DNA from: Candidatus Gastranaerophilales bacterium
Lineage (GTDB): Bacteria; Cyanobacteriota; Vampirovibrionia; Gastranaerophilales; Gastranaerophilaceae
Reading direction: 5' to 3'
Assembly: GCA_944324175.1 (NCBI GenBank)
Contig: CALUVH010000006.1
Coordinates: forward strand, 1 to 64,000
Length of the DNA stretch: 64,000 bases
The notes under the pieces are model-generated. The model worked only from the letters and a program-made list of their open reading frames with translations, had not been told where the DNA came from and ran no database searches. Position numbers and translations under genes: made by a program. Of this stretch, positions 26,713 through 36,532 are shown piece by piece. Each line of letters opens with the position of its first letter. Positions within the stretch are counted from its first letter, which is position 1.

Positions 26713-26806
26713 TTTCAATCCCTCTAATCTATATTTCGTACTATGCAAATAATTTTATCAAGGACACAACAAAATATCAATACTCTATAAATTTTGAAAA
26801 CAAATA

Positions 26807-27532
26807 CTAATATGATTTTCCAACCAGTGAATTATGCGTCAGCATCTCTAAATCATCATTTAAAGGTGGTAAATCAATTTCATCAGAATATCTTTTTTGC
26901 AAAGCCAATTTTAACAAATAATCAGCAAAATGCGGATTTTTAGGAAGTAACGATCCATGTAAATACGTTCCAAAAACATTTTTATACCTTGCACCCTCAG
27001 TCCTGTCAGTACCATTATTTCCACTACCAACAGATACAACAGCTAAAGGTTTGGTCTCCCCTTGAATATATGTAAGACCGCTATGATTTTCGAATCCGAC
27101 AAGCGTTGAAGGAGTTAAAAAGTCACTAACCGCAGTCACATTACCGATAAAACGCCTCTTACCCGCAACTGTATACGCATCCAAAAGACTTATACCATTC
27201 AATCTATCAGCCTCAAATGGTTGATAATAATGCCCCATTAATTGGTATCCACCACAAATTCCTAAAAATACAGCCCCTTCATCTCTTTGTGAAATTAAAT
27301 TTTCCCTTTGCAAGTATAACTCACTCGCAACTTCAACCTGCTGCTTATCCTGACCACCACCGATAAAAAACAAATCAAAAGATTCTATTCTATCACCAAT
27401 ACCAATTTGTCTAAAATCAACGTCAATTCCTCGCCATTCACAACGTTTCATCAAGGTGATAATATTTCCCCTATCTCCATATAAATTAAGTAATTCAGGA
27501 TATAAATGCGCTATTGATATTTTTAAATTCAT
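26807..27532 (-). CDS. gatD: GatD-like glutamine amidotransferase (lipid II amidation)
   Basis: This is a class I glutamine amidotransferase of the GatD/CobQ type (241 aa). It shows LNLYGDRGNIITLMKR, FFIGGGQDKQQ, the nucleophile elbow LGICGGYQLMG with catalytic Cys, GFENHSGLT, and the catalytic His in GTYLHGSLLPKNP. In characterised systems GatD releases ammonia that MurT uses to amidate the D-Glu of lipid II. No murT gene is adjacent here. The ATG at 27532 is chosen over an earlier in-frame start because GGCGGAG lies 8 nt upstream and a TATAAT box lies within the longer ORF. Confidence 0.85.
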   Translation of the reverse strand: MNLKISIAHLYPELLNLYGDRGNIITLMKRCEWRGIDVDFRQIGIGDRIESFDLFFIGGGQDKQQVEVASELYLQRENLISQRDEGAVFLGICGGYQLMGHYYQPFEADRLNGISLLDAYTVAGKRRFIGNVTAVSDFLTPSTLVGFENHSGLTYIQGETKPLAVVSVGSGNNGTDRTEGARYKNVFGTYLHGSLLPKNPHFADYLLKLALQKRYSDEIDLPPLNDDLEMLTHNSLVGKSY

Positions 27533-27548
27533 AAGATTCTCCGCCAAA

Positions 27549-27585
27549 ATTATACCACAAATCTTGCTCATGCTATAATCTTTTT
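27549..27585. promoter_or_regulatory. Back-to-back promoters for gatD and tatD
   Basis: On the minus strand TATAAT (27554-27549) serves gatD and leaves a short leader with a ribosome binding site. On the plus strand TGCTATAAT (27571-27579) is followed by CTTTTT and the tatD ATG at 27586, predicting a leaderless message. The two -10 elements are only about 20 nt apart, so the promoters may interfere. Confidence 0.75.
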
Positions 27586-28368
27586 ATGGAAAAAAAATAT
27601 AGTTTTATCGATACACACTCACATATAGACATGATTGAAAAAATAACTTTGGAAGAAGTTATTACTAATGCAGACCAAAATAATGTCACAAAAATTATAC
27701 TCCCATGTGCATACCCGAAAGATATAGATAAAATTTCTCAAATCGCAGCTTCTTACCCCAATATATATGCATATCTTGGTGTACACCCCTCAGAAGCTAA
27801 AGATTGGGATGACTCGTTAGCTGAAAAAATAGAAAACGAAATATCCTTTAATAAAAAAATAGTCGGAATAGGAGAAATCGGACTTGATTACTACTGGGAT
27901 AAAAGTTTTAATGCTGTACAAAAAGAAGTTTTTATAAAACAAATACAACTTGCAAATAAACTTAACCTTCCTATCAATATACACGATAGAGAAGCACACA
28001 AGGATTGCTTTGATATATTAACCGAATACAATAAAAATTCAACAGTAATAATGCATTGTTTTTCAGGAAGCATTGAATTTGCGAAAGAATGTATCAATGC
28101 TGGGTTTTACATTGCTATCGGAGGTGTTGTAACGTTCAAAAATGCAGTAAAAATGAAAGAAGTAGCAAAAGGAATTCCTCTTGAGCGTTTACTTTTAGAA
28201 ACTGATGCGCCCTACCTGACACCTGTTCCATACAGGGGAGAAGAAAATCAACCAGCCTATGTTAAGTTCGTCGCAGAAGAAATTGCGAACCTAAGAAAAA
28301 TTACAGTTGAAGAAATTGCTCTCGCTACTTCTGAAAATGCAGAAAGGATTTTTAATTTTCAAATATGA
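27586..28368 (+). CDS. tatD: TatD-family metal-dependent hydrolase
   Basis: A TIM-barrel metallohydrolase of 260 aa; characterised members are 3'-5' DNases or D-aminoacyl-tRNA deacylase-like enzymes. Metal ligands appear in the expected order: FIDTHSHID (two His), GEIGLDYYWD (Glu), INIHDREA (His), VIMHCFSG (His) and LLLETDAPYLTP (Asp). The start coincides with the predicted transcription start. The stop overlaps the tlyA start (ATGA), so the two are co-expressed. Confidence 0.93.
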   Translation: MEKKYSFIDTHSHIDMIEKITLEEVITNADQNNVTKIILPCAYPKDIDKISQIAASYPNIYAYLGVHPSEAKDWDDSLAEKIENEISFNKKIVGIGEIGLDYYWDKSFNAVQKEVFIKQIQLANKLNLPINIHDREAHKDCFDILTEYNKNSTVIMHCFSGSIEFAKECINAGFYIAIGGVVTFKNAVKMKEVAKGIPLERLLLETDAPYLTPVPYRGEENQPAYVKFVAEEIANLRKITVEEIALATSENAERIFNFQI

Positions 28369-29174
28369 ATAAGGAAAGATTAGATAAATATTTAGTTGAT
28401 CTTGGCTATTTTGAAACAAAAAGTAAAGCTTCTGCAGCGATATTGGCTGGGAATGTTAAAATTAACGACGAATATATAACAAAAGCTGGTTTTCAAATTA
28501 ACATAAATAAAGAATACGATATTAACGTCAAATCAATGCCTTACGTTTCACGAGGAGGATTCAAACTGAAAAAGGCATTGGATACCTTTCCTATAATAAC
28601 GAAAGACAGAATTTGTATAGATGCCGGTGCATCAACAGGAGGATTCACAGATTGTCTACTGCAAAATGGTGCAAAATTTGTCTACGCCGTAGATGTTGGT
28701 TACGGACAACTAGACTGGAAAATTCGCTCCGATGCTAGGGTTAAACCTATTGAACGAACGAATCTGAAAGTATGCTCATTTAACGAAATTTATGCAGAAA
28801 ACGAACCGATTGCTGATCTACTTGTAAGTGATTTATCTTTCATTTCATTGACAAAAGTTTTGGAAAACCTCAAAAAGTTGCTAAATCCGAACTTCCATGA
28901 AATGATTTGCCTTATAAAACCTCAGTTTGAAGCTGGGAAAGACAATGTCGAAAAAGGCGGTGTCGTAAAAAACAAAAAAGTACACTGCGAAGTAATAGAA
29001 AAAGTAATCACCTGTGCTAAAGGACTTAATTATGGAATTAAAGGACTTACATATTCCTCAATCAAAGGACCTTCCGGTAACATTGAATATCTGATATGGT
29101 TATCCAGTGAAAACTCTAACTGTGAATACAGCGTTAATGATATCGTAGAAAATGCGTTTTTTAACTTAAACTAG
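28365..29174 (+). CDS. tlyA: TlyA-family rRNA 2'-O-methyltransferase
   Basis: A SAM-dependent methyltransferase that in characterised homologues modifies 16S and 23S rRNA cytidines. The 269-aa protein has an N-terminal S4 RNA-binding domain (KERLDKYLVDLGYFETKSKA) and an FtsJ-like core with ICIDAGASTGGFTDCLL as the SAM loop, VYAVDVGYGQLDW, and LVSDLSFISL. The start overlaps the tatD stop by 4 nt. The 3' end overlaps the convergent small exported protein gene by 4 bp. Confidence 0.92.
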   Translation: MNKERLDKYLVDLGYFETKSKASAAILAGNVKINDEYITKAGFQININKEYDINVKSMPYVSRGGFKLKKALDTFPIITKDRICIDAGASTGGFTDCLLQNGAKFVYAVDVGYGQLDWKIRSDARVKPIERTNLKVCSFNEIYAENEPIADLLVSDLSFISLTKVLENLKKLLNPNFHEMICLIKPQFEAGKDNVEKGGVVKNKKVHCEVIEKVITCAKGLNYGIKGLTYSSIKGPSGNIEYLIWLSSENSNCEYSVNDIVENAFFNLN

Positions 29175-29593
29175 CTTCTTGGGGGAATTTGCACTAATGG
29201 CTCCAGAGAATTAACATCTATATATTTAAACACATTTAACACTATTCCCGGTTGAAAATAGTAAACATTATCTGCCGGTGTAAGTTTCAATATTGAACGA
29301 TTATTGTCTACTTTTACAACACTTGCCAGAAATTGTTTTCCTACAGCTGTAAATAATATATAGCCCGTCTTTGATTGAATTTCATCAACAGTAAATCTAT
29401 TTGCATTAATTGACGATATTGCAAGATAAAAAAGTTTGTCACTTGGCATTTTATACAACTTATTACAATCTTCAAAACTCATTTTCTGCGGCGTGACCAA
29501 TGTACTCATACTCATTACCTCTTCGCCAATAGTTTGACCTGAAATACTCAATAAAACTATAACTAAAGACAAAACAACAATTAATCTTTCCAT
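29171..29593 (-). CDS. Small exported protein, unknown function
   Basis: I do not recognise this 140-aa protein. The first 20-24 residues (MERLIVVLSLVIVLLSISGQ) form a signal peptide or membrane anchor. The mature part contains FEDCNKLYKMPSDKLFYLAI, a tract rich in beta-forming residues and a proline-containing end (VQIPPRS). Its start lies inside the last codons of polA (13-bp overlap), so it is probably read from the same transcript, downstream of polA. An envelope location is inferred from the signal. Confidence 0.7.
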   Translation of the reverse strand: MERLIVVLSLVIVLLSISGQTIGEEVMSMSTLVTPQKMSFEDCNKLYKMPSDKLFYLAISSINANRFTVDEIQSKTGYILFTAVGKQFLASVVKVDNNRSILKLTPADNVYYFQPGIVLNVFKYIDVNSLEPLVQIPPRS

Positions 29594-32424
29594 GTTTCAC
29601 CTACGCTCACATCCACTACTAAAGGTACTTTTAAAGGTTGACCTAATTGCATCGACTCAACAACAACTTTTTTAACAAGATCCAATTCTTCCTTCAAAAC
29701 CTCAATAACAATCTCATCATGAACTTGAATTATCATCTTAGACTTTAAATCTAATTCCCTGAGTCGTCTATCACATTCAATCATCGCAAGTTTTATCAAA
29801 TCAGCCCCGGTTCCCTGCATAGGATAATTTATCGCAGCTCGTCGGGCAAACTCTCTGACTGAAGCTATCGGGCTATCTAATTCTTTTGTAAAATAACGTC
29901 TTCTTCCAAATAATGTTTCTGCATAACCCTCTTTTTCGACCATTTCAGTTATTCTTTTCATATAACGTTTTATATTAGGATAAGTCTTAAAATACCTTTC
30001 AATAAAGTTTTCTGCATCACTGTTGGAAATTCCCAAAGCCTTTGCTAATCCAAATCTTGTCTGTCCATATATAATTCCAAAATTAACTGCTTTTGCCCTA
30101 TACCTCATTTGTTTAGTAACTTCCTCTACAGGAACATCAAATACATTTGATGCAGTAAGCGTATGTATATCAACATTATTTGTAAATGCATTTAATAAAT
30201 GCGGCTCTTCCGAAATATGTGCCAAAATTCTCAATTCAATCTGTGAGTAATCTGCTGATAAAATTAAATTGTTTTCTCTATCTCCAGGTACAAAGGCACT
30301 TCTAATTATGCTACCATCTTCTGTCCGTATAGGAATATTTTGCAAATTTGGATTTGAAGAAGAAAGCCTACCTGTAACTGTTGAAGCTAAATTATACGTT
30401 GTATGAATTCGTCCATCTTTGGGACTTGCTAACTGTGGTAATGCATCAGCATATACAGATTTTAACTTATTATATTTCCTATACTGCAATATCAATTTAC
30501 AAATTTCGTGTTTATCAGAAAGCTCCTCCAAAACCTCTGCACTTGTCGAACGCTTTTTACGTTTTGATATTTGCAATTTATCATATAAAATTGCTGATAT
30601 CTGACGTGGAGAATTTAGATTAAAACCTTCCCCTGCTAAATCATAAATTTGTTTAACAACCAACTCTACCCTCTCGCCCAATACCTTTTCATATTTAGCT
30701 AGCATTTTAGCATCCAATGCTGCACCTGTTAACTCCATATCTGCAAGAACATATGAAAGTGGCATATCTATAGTTTCTAAAATTTCATTTTCCTTAGCTG
30801 TCAAACACCCTATCCAATACTGAGTTAAACGCAGTATAGTATCTGCGACCTCTGCAATATAGATACTTGCAATATCCAAATCTGAGTCCTTAAGCTTAAG
30901 TATCCTATTAGGTCCTTTTCTTGCACCATGATAATCAATAATAGTGCGCCCTAAATTTTCAATAGCCTGAACTTCTAGTTCATGATTTCTGGAAGAGTCT
31001 TTAACAAAACTTGCTAAAAGAACATCTAAAACAAAACCACGACTTTCTATTCCAAAATTCTTCAACAATCCATAGTGAGTCTTTACATTATGCGTGACTT
31101 TTTTAATATTTACATCCTCCAGAATATCTTTAATCTCCGGTAGTACAGCAGATAAATCCAACTGTTTCGCTGTAGTATTTGAATGTCCCAAAGGTATGTA
31201 ATAAATTTTTGATTTTGGTAATACATCTTGAGATAAAATCGAACCATCACGATATGTAATACCATCATTGTATGCAAATGCAATACCGGTAAGTGCAGAA
31301 TCAACAATATCTTTCATATCTGCGTCAACATAACAACAAATTAATGATTTATCTTTTAACTGCAAAATGGCTGCTTTTAATTTTTCATCAGTATCTATTA
31401 ATTCAAAATCAAAAGAATAGTTATTTACACCATCAAACTCATGATGAGTAGAAAAATTTAAACGTAACTGACCAGCTTCAGATGAAGAATTAGAAACATC
31501 ATGTTCTTTTTCACAGGATGTAACATTATTAAACAATGACATTACAGAATCAATTTGCTTAATTAATGAATAAAACTGCAACTTTTTAAAAAAATCAGTT
31601 ACAGCATTAACATCAGGAACTTCAATGCAAGCTTTATTGAAGTCAAATTCAATATCTAAATTTCTAATTATGGTAGCCAGAAAATAACTCAACTTTGCCA
31701 TATCTTGACCTTGCTGAATGCTTCGTTTAATGGAAGTTTTTTCAGATTGCTCATAATTTTCGAGTACACCAGCTAAAGTTCCATACTCCTTCAATAATCG
31801 AACAGCTGATTTAGAGCCAACACCACGAATACCGGGTATATTATCTGACGAATCCCCACACAAAGACTTGTAATCAACAATTTGGTTTGGATATACTTCT
31901 AATTTTTCATAAACCTTATCCCAATCATAGGTCGTAAGCTCACCCTTTGATGGCAAAATGACCTTTACGCATCCTTGCTCATCTATTAACTGAAATGAAT
32001 CTTGGTCACCTGTTAAAATTAAAACATTATGTCCCAAATCACAAGCTTTTTTCGAAATTGTACCGATTACATCATCTGCTTCATAGCCTTCTTTTGTATA
32101 CACAGGTATTTTAAAAACTTCAAGCCCTTGCTTTATTAAATCCATCTGAATTCTCATCGGATCAGGCATAGCCTTACGATTTGATTTATATTCACTGTAT
32201 TTTTCCACTCTAAAAGTATTATGACTAACATCAAATGCAACAGCAATAGCATCAACATTGAATGACTTATTTCTTAACAACTCAAAAATTGCCTTAAAAA
32301 AGCCAAATACACACCAAGTAGGAGTACCATCAGAAGTACTCATATGCGTGCGTTCTAATGCATAATACTGACGAAATGCCAAAGCATGACCATCAATCAA
32401 AACAAGAGTCTTCTTCTGCTCCAT
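29581..32424 (-). CDS. polA: DNA polymerase I, proofreading domain apparently inactive
   Basis: Family A polymerase for repair and RNA primer removal (947 aa). The N-terminal 5' nuclease has LVLIDGHALAFRQYYAL, EADDVIGTI and GDSSDNIPGIRGVGSKSA. The polymerase domain has motif A LSADYSQIELRILAH, motif B KQMRYRAKAVNFGIIYG and motif C IQVHDEIVIEV. In the 3'-5' exonuclease region the usual DTE appears as VDAD, the Asp of exo II is replaced (HNVKTHYG), and exo III reads YIAEVAD with Val in place of Asp. Proofreading is therefore probably lost, as in Taq-like enzymes. It is the last large gene of the tig-clpP-clpX-polA run. Confidence 0.96.
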   Translation of the reverse strand: MEQKKTLVLIDGHALAFRQYYALERTHMSTSDGTPTWCVFGFFKAIFELLRNKSFNVDAIAVAFDVSHNTFRVEKYSEYKSNRKAMPDPMRIQMDLIKQGLEVFKIPVYTKEGYEADDVIGTISKKACDLGHNVLILTGDQDSFQLIDEQGCVKVILPSKGELTTYDWDKVYEKLEVYPNQIVDYKSLCGDSSDNIPGIRGVGSKSAVRLLKEYGTLAGVLENYEQSEKTSIKRSIQQGQDMAKLSYFLATIIRNLDIEFDFNKACIEVPDVNAVTDFFKKLQFYSLIKQIDSVMSLFNNVTSCEKEHDVSNSSSEAGQLRLNFSTHHEFDGVNNYSFDFELIDTDEKLKAAILQLKDKSLICCYVDADMKDIVDSALTGIAFAYNDGITYRDGSILSQDVLPKSKIYYIPLGHSNTTAKQLDLSAVLPEIKDILEDVNIKKVTHNVKTHYGLLKNFGIESRGFVLDVLLASFVKDSSRNHELEVQAIENLGRTIIDYHGARKGPNRILKLKDSDLDIASIYIAEVADTILRLTQYWIGCLTAKENEILETIDMPLSYVLADMELTGAALDAKMLAKYEKVLGERVELVVKQIYDLAGEGFNLNSPRQISAILYDKLQISKRKKRSTSAEVLEELSDKHEICKLILQYRKYNKLKSVYADALPQLASPKDGRIHTTYNLASTVTGRLSSSNPNLQNIPIRTEDGSIIRSAFVPGDRENNLILSADYSQIELRILAHISEEPHLLNAFTNNVDIHTLTASNVFDVPVEEVTKQMRYRAKAVNFGIIYGQTRFGLAKALGISNSDAENFIERYFKTYPNIKRYMKRITEMVEKEGYAETLFGRRRYFTKELDSPIASVREFARRAAINYPMQGTGADLIKLAMIECDRRLRELDLKSKMIIQVHDEIVIEVLKEELDLVKKVVVESMQLGQPLKVPLVVDVSVGETWKD

Positions 32425-32451
32425 ATACCCTAACCCCTATATTAAAATAAC

Positions 32452-33756
32452 TTATGCAATGCTCTCGTTAGAAGTGTTGCCATTAGTAGGGAGCTTAATC
32501 AACTCTGCCTTATTCCTATTTTTAACCATTTCCTCTGTAACAACAAACTTCTTAACATCAGATTTCGTTGGGACATCGTACATAACATCCAACATAATTT
32601 CTTCAACAATAGAGCGCAATGCACGAGCACCTGTCTTTCTCTTCATAGCCTCCTGAGCTATCAAATCTACCGCTGCAGGCTCAAATTCCAAATCTACGCC
32701 ATCCATCTCAAGCAAACATTTGTATTGCTTTAGTACTGCGTTTTTTGGCTCAGTTAAAATCATTTTTAAAGTCTTTTCATTCAACTGATCCAGCACAGCA
32801 TAAATTGGAACACGACCAATAAATTCAGGAATCAAACCAAATTTAAGCAAATCCTCAGGTTGAAGTTTTTTCAACATTTTTACTGCATTAGCTTCCTTCT
32901 CAGCCTGAGTAAGCGGAGCTTTAGCTCCAAAACCTACAGTCGTACCTTCGCCTGCCCTACGTTCAACAATTTTTTCCAAACCAACGAAAGCACCGCCGAC
33001 GATAAAAAGAATATTACTAGTATCTATTTCTATAAACTCTTGGTGAGGATGCTTTCTTCCCCCTTGAGGAGGAACATGCGCAACAGTTCCCTCAATCATC
33101 TTCAACAATGCCTGCTGAACACCTTCACCAGAAACATCACGAGTGATAGAGGTATTTTCAGATTTTCTTGAAATCTTATCAATCTCATCGATATAGATAA
33201 TACCTCTTTCCGCCTTTGAAGAATCAAACTCTGCATTTTGATAAAGTCTTAAAAGAATATTTTCTACATCATCACCTACATAGCCTGCCTCGGTTAAAGT
33301 AGTAGCATCAGCAACAGCAAAAGGAACATCTAACATTTTAGCTAAAGTTTGAGCTAAAAGTGTCTTTCCTGAACCTGTAGGTCCTACAAGCAAAATATTA
33401 GATTTTTGTATTTCAACACCTTCTTTATCATTAGCTTTGTTATGTTTTAAGCGCTTATAGTGGTTATATACAGCAACTGACAACACCTTTTTTGCATCAT
33501 CTTGACCGACAATATATTGATCCAAATACGCTTTTATCTCATGAGGTTTTGGAATTGGTTTTTCAGACTGTTCATTAGTCTCATCAGTTCCTTCCTTTTC
33601 TTTTGATTCAAAGAATTCTTCATCCAAAATCTCATTACAAAGTTCAACGCATTCATCACAAATATACACCTCAGGTCCAGCAATCAACTTTTTTACTTGA
33701 TCCTGAGTTTTACCACAAAATGAACACTTTAATCTATTGTCATCATGCTTAGGCAT
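32452..33756 (-). CDS. clpX: ATP-dependent Clp protease ATPase subunit ClpX
   Basis: ClpX is the AAA+ unfoldase that feeds substrates, including SsrA-tagged proteins, to ClpP. The 434-aa protein begins with the zinc-binding domain [11 protein letters not shown]...CDECVELC. The AAA+ core has Walker [16 protein letters not shown], the pore loop GYVGDDVEN, Walker [11 protein letters not shown] and sensor block [10 protein letters not shown]. The ClpP-binding loop appears as [16 protein letters not shown] precedes the ATG. It follows clpP by 15 nt in the classic tig-clpP-clpX order. Confidence 0.98.
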   Translation of the reverse strand: MPKHDDNRLKCSFCGKTQDQVKKLIAGPEVYICDECVELCNEILDEEFFESKEKEGTDETNEQSEKPIPKPHEIKAYLDQYIVGQDDAKKVLSVAVYNHYKRLKHNKANDKEGVEIQKSNILLVGPTGSGKTLLAQTLAKMLDVPFAVADATTLTEAGYVGDDVENILLRLYQNAEFDSSKAERGIIYIDEIDKISRKSENTSITRDVSGEGVQQALLKMIEGTVAHVPPQGGRKHPHQEFIEIDTSNILFIVGGAFVGLEKIVERRAGEGTTVGFGAKAPLTQAEKEANAVKMLKKLQPEDLLKFGLIPEFIGRVPIYAVLDQLNEKTLKMILTEPKNAVLKQYKCLLEMDGVDLEFEPAAVDLIAQEAMKRKTGARALRSIVEEIMLDVMYDVPTKSDVKKFVVTEEMVKNRNKAELIKLPTNGNTSNESIA

Positions 33757-33771
33757 CTAATTTCTCCCAGT

Positions 33772-34362
33772 TTACTTTATTTCATCTCGAGTGACAACTT
33801 TATCAATCATACCATACTCTAATGCTTCTTGAGGAGTCATGATATAATCACGATCGGTATCTTTTTCTATTTTCTTAAGAGATTGACCAGTATTAGAAGC
33901 TAATATCTCATTCAAGGCTTTTTTAATTCTTATAATTTCAGCAGCCTGAATTTCGATATCAGTAGCCTGTCCTTGAGCGCCACCCAAAGGTTGGTGAATT
34001 AACACACGAGAATGAGGAAGAGCCAAACGTTTTCCCTTAGCACCTGAAGACAACAAAAATGCCCCCATTGAAGCCGCTTGACCAAGACAAATTGTTGAAA
34101 CGTCAGCTCTAATGTGTTGCATAGTATCATATATTGCAAAACCAGCGGTTACACTGCCACCAGGGCTGTTAATATATAACATGATATCTTTTTCCGGATT
34201 TTCACTATCCAAAAGCAACAACTGAGCTACAACCAAATTAGCTACCATGTCGTCAATAGGAGTTCCCAGAAAGATAATTCTTTCTCTTAACAACCTTGAG
34301 AAAATATCGAAAGATCTTTCTCCTCTGCTGGACTGTTCAATTACCACAGGTACAAAACTCAT
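33772..34362 (-). CDS. clpP: ATP-dependent Clp protease proteolytic subunit ClpP
   Basis: A serine peptidase forming tetradecameric chambers with ClpX. The 196-aa length is typical. The catalytic triad is visible: Ser in [14 protein letters not shown], His in [14 protein letters not shown] and Asp in the later [10 protein letters not shown] block. The N terminus has the [20 protein letters not shown] block. AAGGGAA precedes the ATG. It lies between tig and clpX on the minus strand. Confidence 0.98.
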   Translation of the reverse strand: MSFVPVVIEQSSRGERSFDIFSRLLRERIIFLGTPIDDMVANLVVAQLLLLDSENPEKDIMLYINSPGGSVTAGFAIYDTMQHIRADVSTICLGQAASMGAFLLSSGAKGKRLALPHSRVLIHQPLGGAQGQATDIEIQAAEIIRIKKALNEILASNTGQSLKKIEKDTDRDYIMTPQEALEYGMIDKVVTRDEIK

Positions 34363-34410
34363 GATTAATTCCCTTTCTTATTCAATTATAAAACTACTTT
34401 CATTTAATGT

Positions 34411-35736
34411 CTACTTGTCATCTTTTTTCGCAGGTGCAACTAACTCTACTTTATTATTTGCAGCTAAAAAGTCTCTAACTTTATCATTCAAAGCTTGTTG
34501 AGAAATTGAAGCTAAAAAGTCTGCGTTGCGTCCAAACTGCTTAATAACTTCCTGAGGAGGCATACCATAAGCATTACCCAACTCCGCAAATTTTTTCTCC
34601 AAATCAGACTGTTCCAATTTAATATTCTCATCCTTTGCAATTTTGTCAATCACTAAAGAATTTTTAATTCTTACAACAGCATCATCTTTGATATTTTTCA
34701 AAATCTCATCTTCACTACCTTGAGCTTTAACTAAATTATCCCAAGCAATACCTTGAGAAGCGAGTCTATGTTTATAATCTTCAGTCAAAGAAGCAGTTTC
34801 TCTATCTATCATAGACTGAGGTATTTCAACCTTTACTGATTCTACAACTGTTTTAAACAATTCATTTTCAGAATTTGTCTTATTTGTTCTTTCTCTTTGT
34901 GATTCAAGATATTTTTGCACATCAGCCTTCAAGTCTTCAACAGTCTTAAAATTACCAACTTTTTGTGCGAATTCATCATTTAATTCTGGAGTTTTTCTTT
35001 CTTTTATTTCATTTATCTTAATTTTAAAAGTAGCAGGCTGACCTTTCAATTTTTCATCATGATATTCTTCGGGGAATGTAACATCAATATCAAATTCTTC
35101 ATTTAAGTTATGTCCAACAATTTGTTCTGCAAACCCAGGAATAAAATTTGAATGACCCAAATCCAGCGGATAATTTTTCCCAGATCCACCAACAATTTTT
35201 TCACCGTTAGAAAAACCTTCAAAATCAATAACCGCAGTATCAGTATCATTTGCTGGTCTATCGACAACTAATTCCAATGTTGAGTGTTGTCTTAGCAAGG
35301 CATCAATAGACTTATCTAATGCATCCTCAGCAATAACAGCATCTTCAACTTTGACAGTTAAACCTTTGTACTGTCCTAGAGTAACTTCTGGTCTTAACTC
35401 AGCCTTTGCAACGACCTTCAAATCCTCTCCAACATTAAAATCATAAGATGTTATGTATGGTTGAGTAATTATATCAAGTTTATTTTCTATAATAGCTTCG
35501 CTTATTGCTTTAGGCATCAATTTTTCTATAGCTTCTTGCTTAATTCTTTCAACACCCACATGTCTTTCAACAACAGCTCTTGGAGCCTTACCCTTTCTAA
35601 ATCCATCAATATTAACGTATTGAGAAATAGTTCTTACAGCCTGATTATATGCATCAACCGCATCTTTTGCCGGAATAGTAATATCCAATTTTACTAAATT
35701 TTCTTGTTCTTTTTCTAGTGTAACTTTCATTTTCAT
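34411..35736 (-). CDS. tig: Trigger factor
   Basis: A ribosome-bound chaperone and peptidyl-prolyl isomerase of 441 aa. The N-terminal ribosome-binding domain contains the signature GFRKGKAPRAVVERH. A central FKBP-type domain (about 155-240) shows DTAVIDFEGFSNGEKI and FIPGFAEQIVGHN, and a long helical C-terminal cradle follows. Two ATGs two codons apart are possible starts; AAGGAT lies just upstream. It heads the tig-clpP-clpX-polA unit behind a recognisable promoter. Confidence 0.96.
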   Translation of the reverse strand: MKMKVTLEKEQENLVKLDITIPAKDAVDAYNQAVRTISQYVNIDGFRKGKAPRAVVERHVGVERIKQEAIEKLMPKAISEAIIENKLDIITQPYITSYDFNVGEDLKVVAKAELRPEVTLGQYKGLTVKVEDAVIAEDALDKSIDALLRQHSTLELVVDRPANDTDTAVIDFEGFSNGEKIVGGSGKNYPLDLGHSNFIPGFAEQIVGHNLNEEFDIDVTFPEEYHDEKLKGQPATFKIKINEIKERKTPELNDEFAQKVGNFKTVEDLKADVQKYLESQRERTNKTNSENELFKTVVESVKVEIPQSMIDRETASLTEDYKHRLASQGIAWDNLVKAQGSEDEILKNIKDDAVVRIKNSLVIDKIAKDENIKLEQSDLEKKFAELGNAYGMPPQEVIKQFGRNADFLASISQQALNDKVRDFLAANNKVELVAPAKKDDK

Positions 35737-35764
35737 AATCCTTTTTTCTCATGTATCTTTTTAA

Positions 35765-35792
35765 ATGATATCTCAAAAAAGAATTTGTGCAA
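35765..35792 (-). promoter_or_regulatory. Promoter of the tig-clpP-clpX-polA unit
   Basis: The minus strand has TTGCAC (35792-35787), a 16-nt spacer and TATCAT (35770-35765), about 29 nt upstream of the tig ATG. The match is good but not perfect. It is divergent from the acyltransferase-like gene. Confidence 0.6.
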
Positions 35793-35810
35793 GTCATACT
35801 ATGGGAGTAC

Positions 35811-35845
35811 TTCACATATTTTTTATTTATAGTAAAATAACATGT
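35811..35845 (+). promoter_or_regulatory. Promoter of the DUF374 gene, leaderless type
   Basis: TTCACA (35811-35816), 16 nt, TAAAAT (35833-35838), then AACATGT and the ATG at 35846. The -10 ends 7 nt before the start codon, and no ribosome binding site is present. This also argues against the longer upstream ORF starting at 35765. Confidence 0.6.
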
Positions 35846-36532
35846 ATGAGATTGATAAACAAAAAAAATATAGGGATATTTAAAGCTTTAGTAAAAGGAT
35901 TCATGAAATGCCAAGAACCTTTTACACATATTGTAGAGGTCAATAATAGAGAGTTAAAACCATGCATATACGTTATGTGGCACTCCGACCAATTTTGTAT
36001 ATATGGCATTGAAGACAAATCTCATCTTAGCGTACTGATTAGCAATTCAATTGATGGTGAAATTGTAGCATATGCGACTGAAGCACTAGGATTTAAAACA
36101 GTTAGAGGCTCATCCAAGAAAAAAGGTGCGGTAGAAGCCACAATGCAAATGCTGACACGGTTAAAAAATGGAGAATGTGTAGCAATAATGGTTGATGGTC
36201 CTAGTGGTCCTTTGCATGTAGTCAAAAATGGAGCCATTAAATTGGCCAAATTATCAGGAGCTCCAATTGTACCTGTTTGTTGGTATTCTCCACAATTTAA
36301 TTTTGTGGCACTTCCTTCTTGGGACAAAATGACTACCCCCATTTTAGACACAAAGATATTAAATCTTTACGGAGAACCCATATACATACCTTCTGATTCA
36401 ACTCCAGAGCAGGATGCTGAGTACAAAGCTATAATAAAAAAATCCCTTGAAGACCTTCAATCAAGGATTCCGGCGGAATGGGAAGAGGCTAAAAAAGCAA
36501 AACTATGGCAGAAGAAAAAACAAGAAAAATAA
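35846..36532 (+). CDS. DUF374 lysophospholipid acyltransferase-like protein
   Basis: The 228-aa product matches DUF374, a branch of the lysophospholipid acyltransferase fold often linked to lipid A or envelope lipid modification. It shows VMWHSDQFCIYGI (HxxxxD-like His/Asp), SNSIDGEIVAYATEALGF, TVRGSSKKKGAVEA and the diagnostic MVDGPSGPLHVVKNGAIKLA, then GAPIVPVCWY. The start at 35846 is chosen from the promoter position; an ORF extension upstream would encode an unlikely N terminus. It overlaps the next gene by 28 bp, so they form one unit. Confidence 0.85.
   Translation: MRLINKKNIGIFKALVKGFMKCQEPFTHIVEVNNRELKPCIYVMWHSDQFCIYGIEDKSHLSVLISNSIDGEIVAYATEALGFKTVRGSSKKKGAVEATMQMLTRLKNGECVAIMVDGPSGPLHVVKNGAIKLAKLSGAPIVPVCWYSPQFNFVALPSWDKMTTPILDTKILNLYGEPIYIPSDSTPEQDAEYKAIIKKSLEDLQSRIPAEWEEAKKAKLWQKKKQEK

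Noticed and set aside
35765-35845. N-terminal extension of the DUF374 gene
   Set aside because: The extension would cover both divergent promoters, adds a sequence foreign to the family, and the promoter geometry favours the ATG at 35846.
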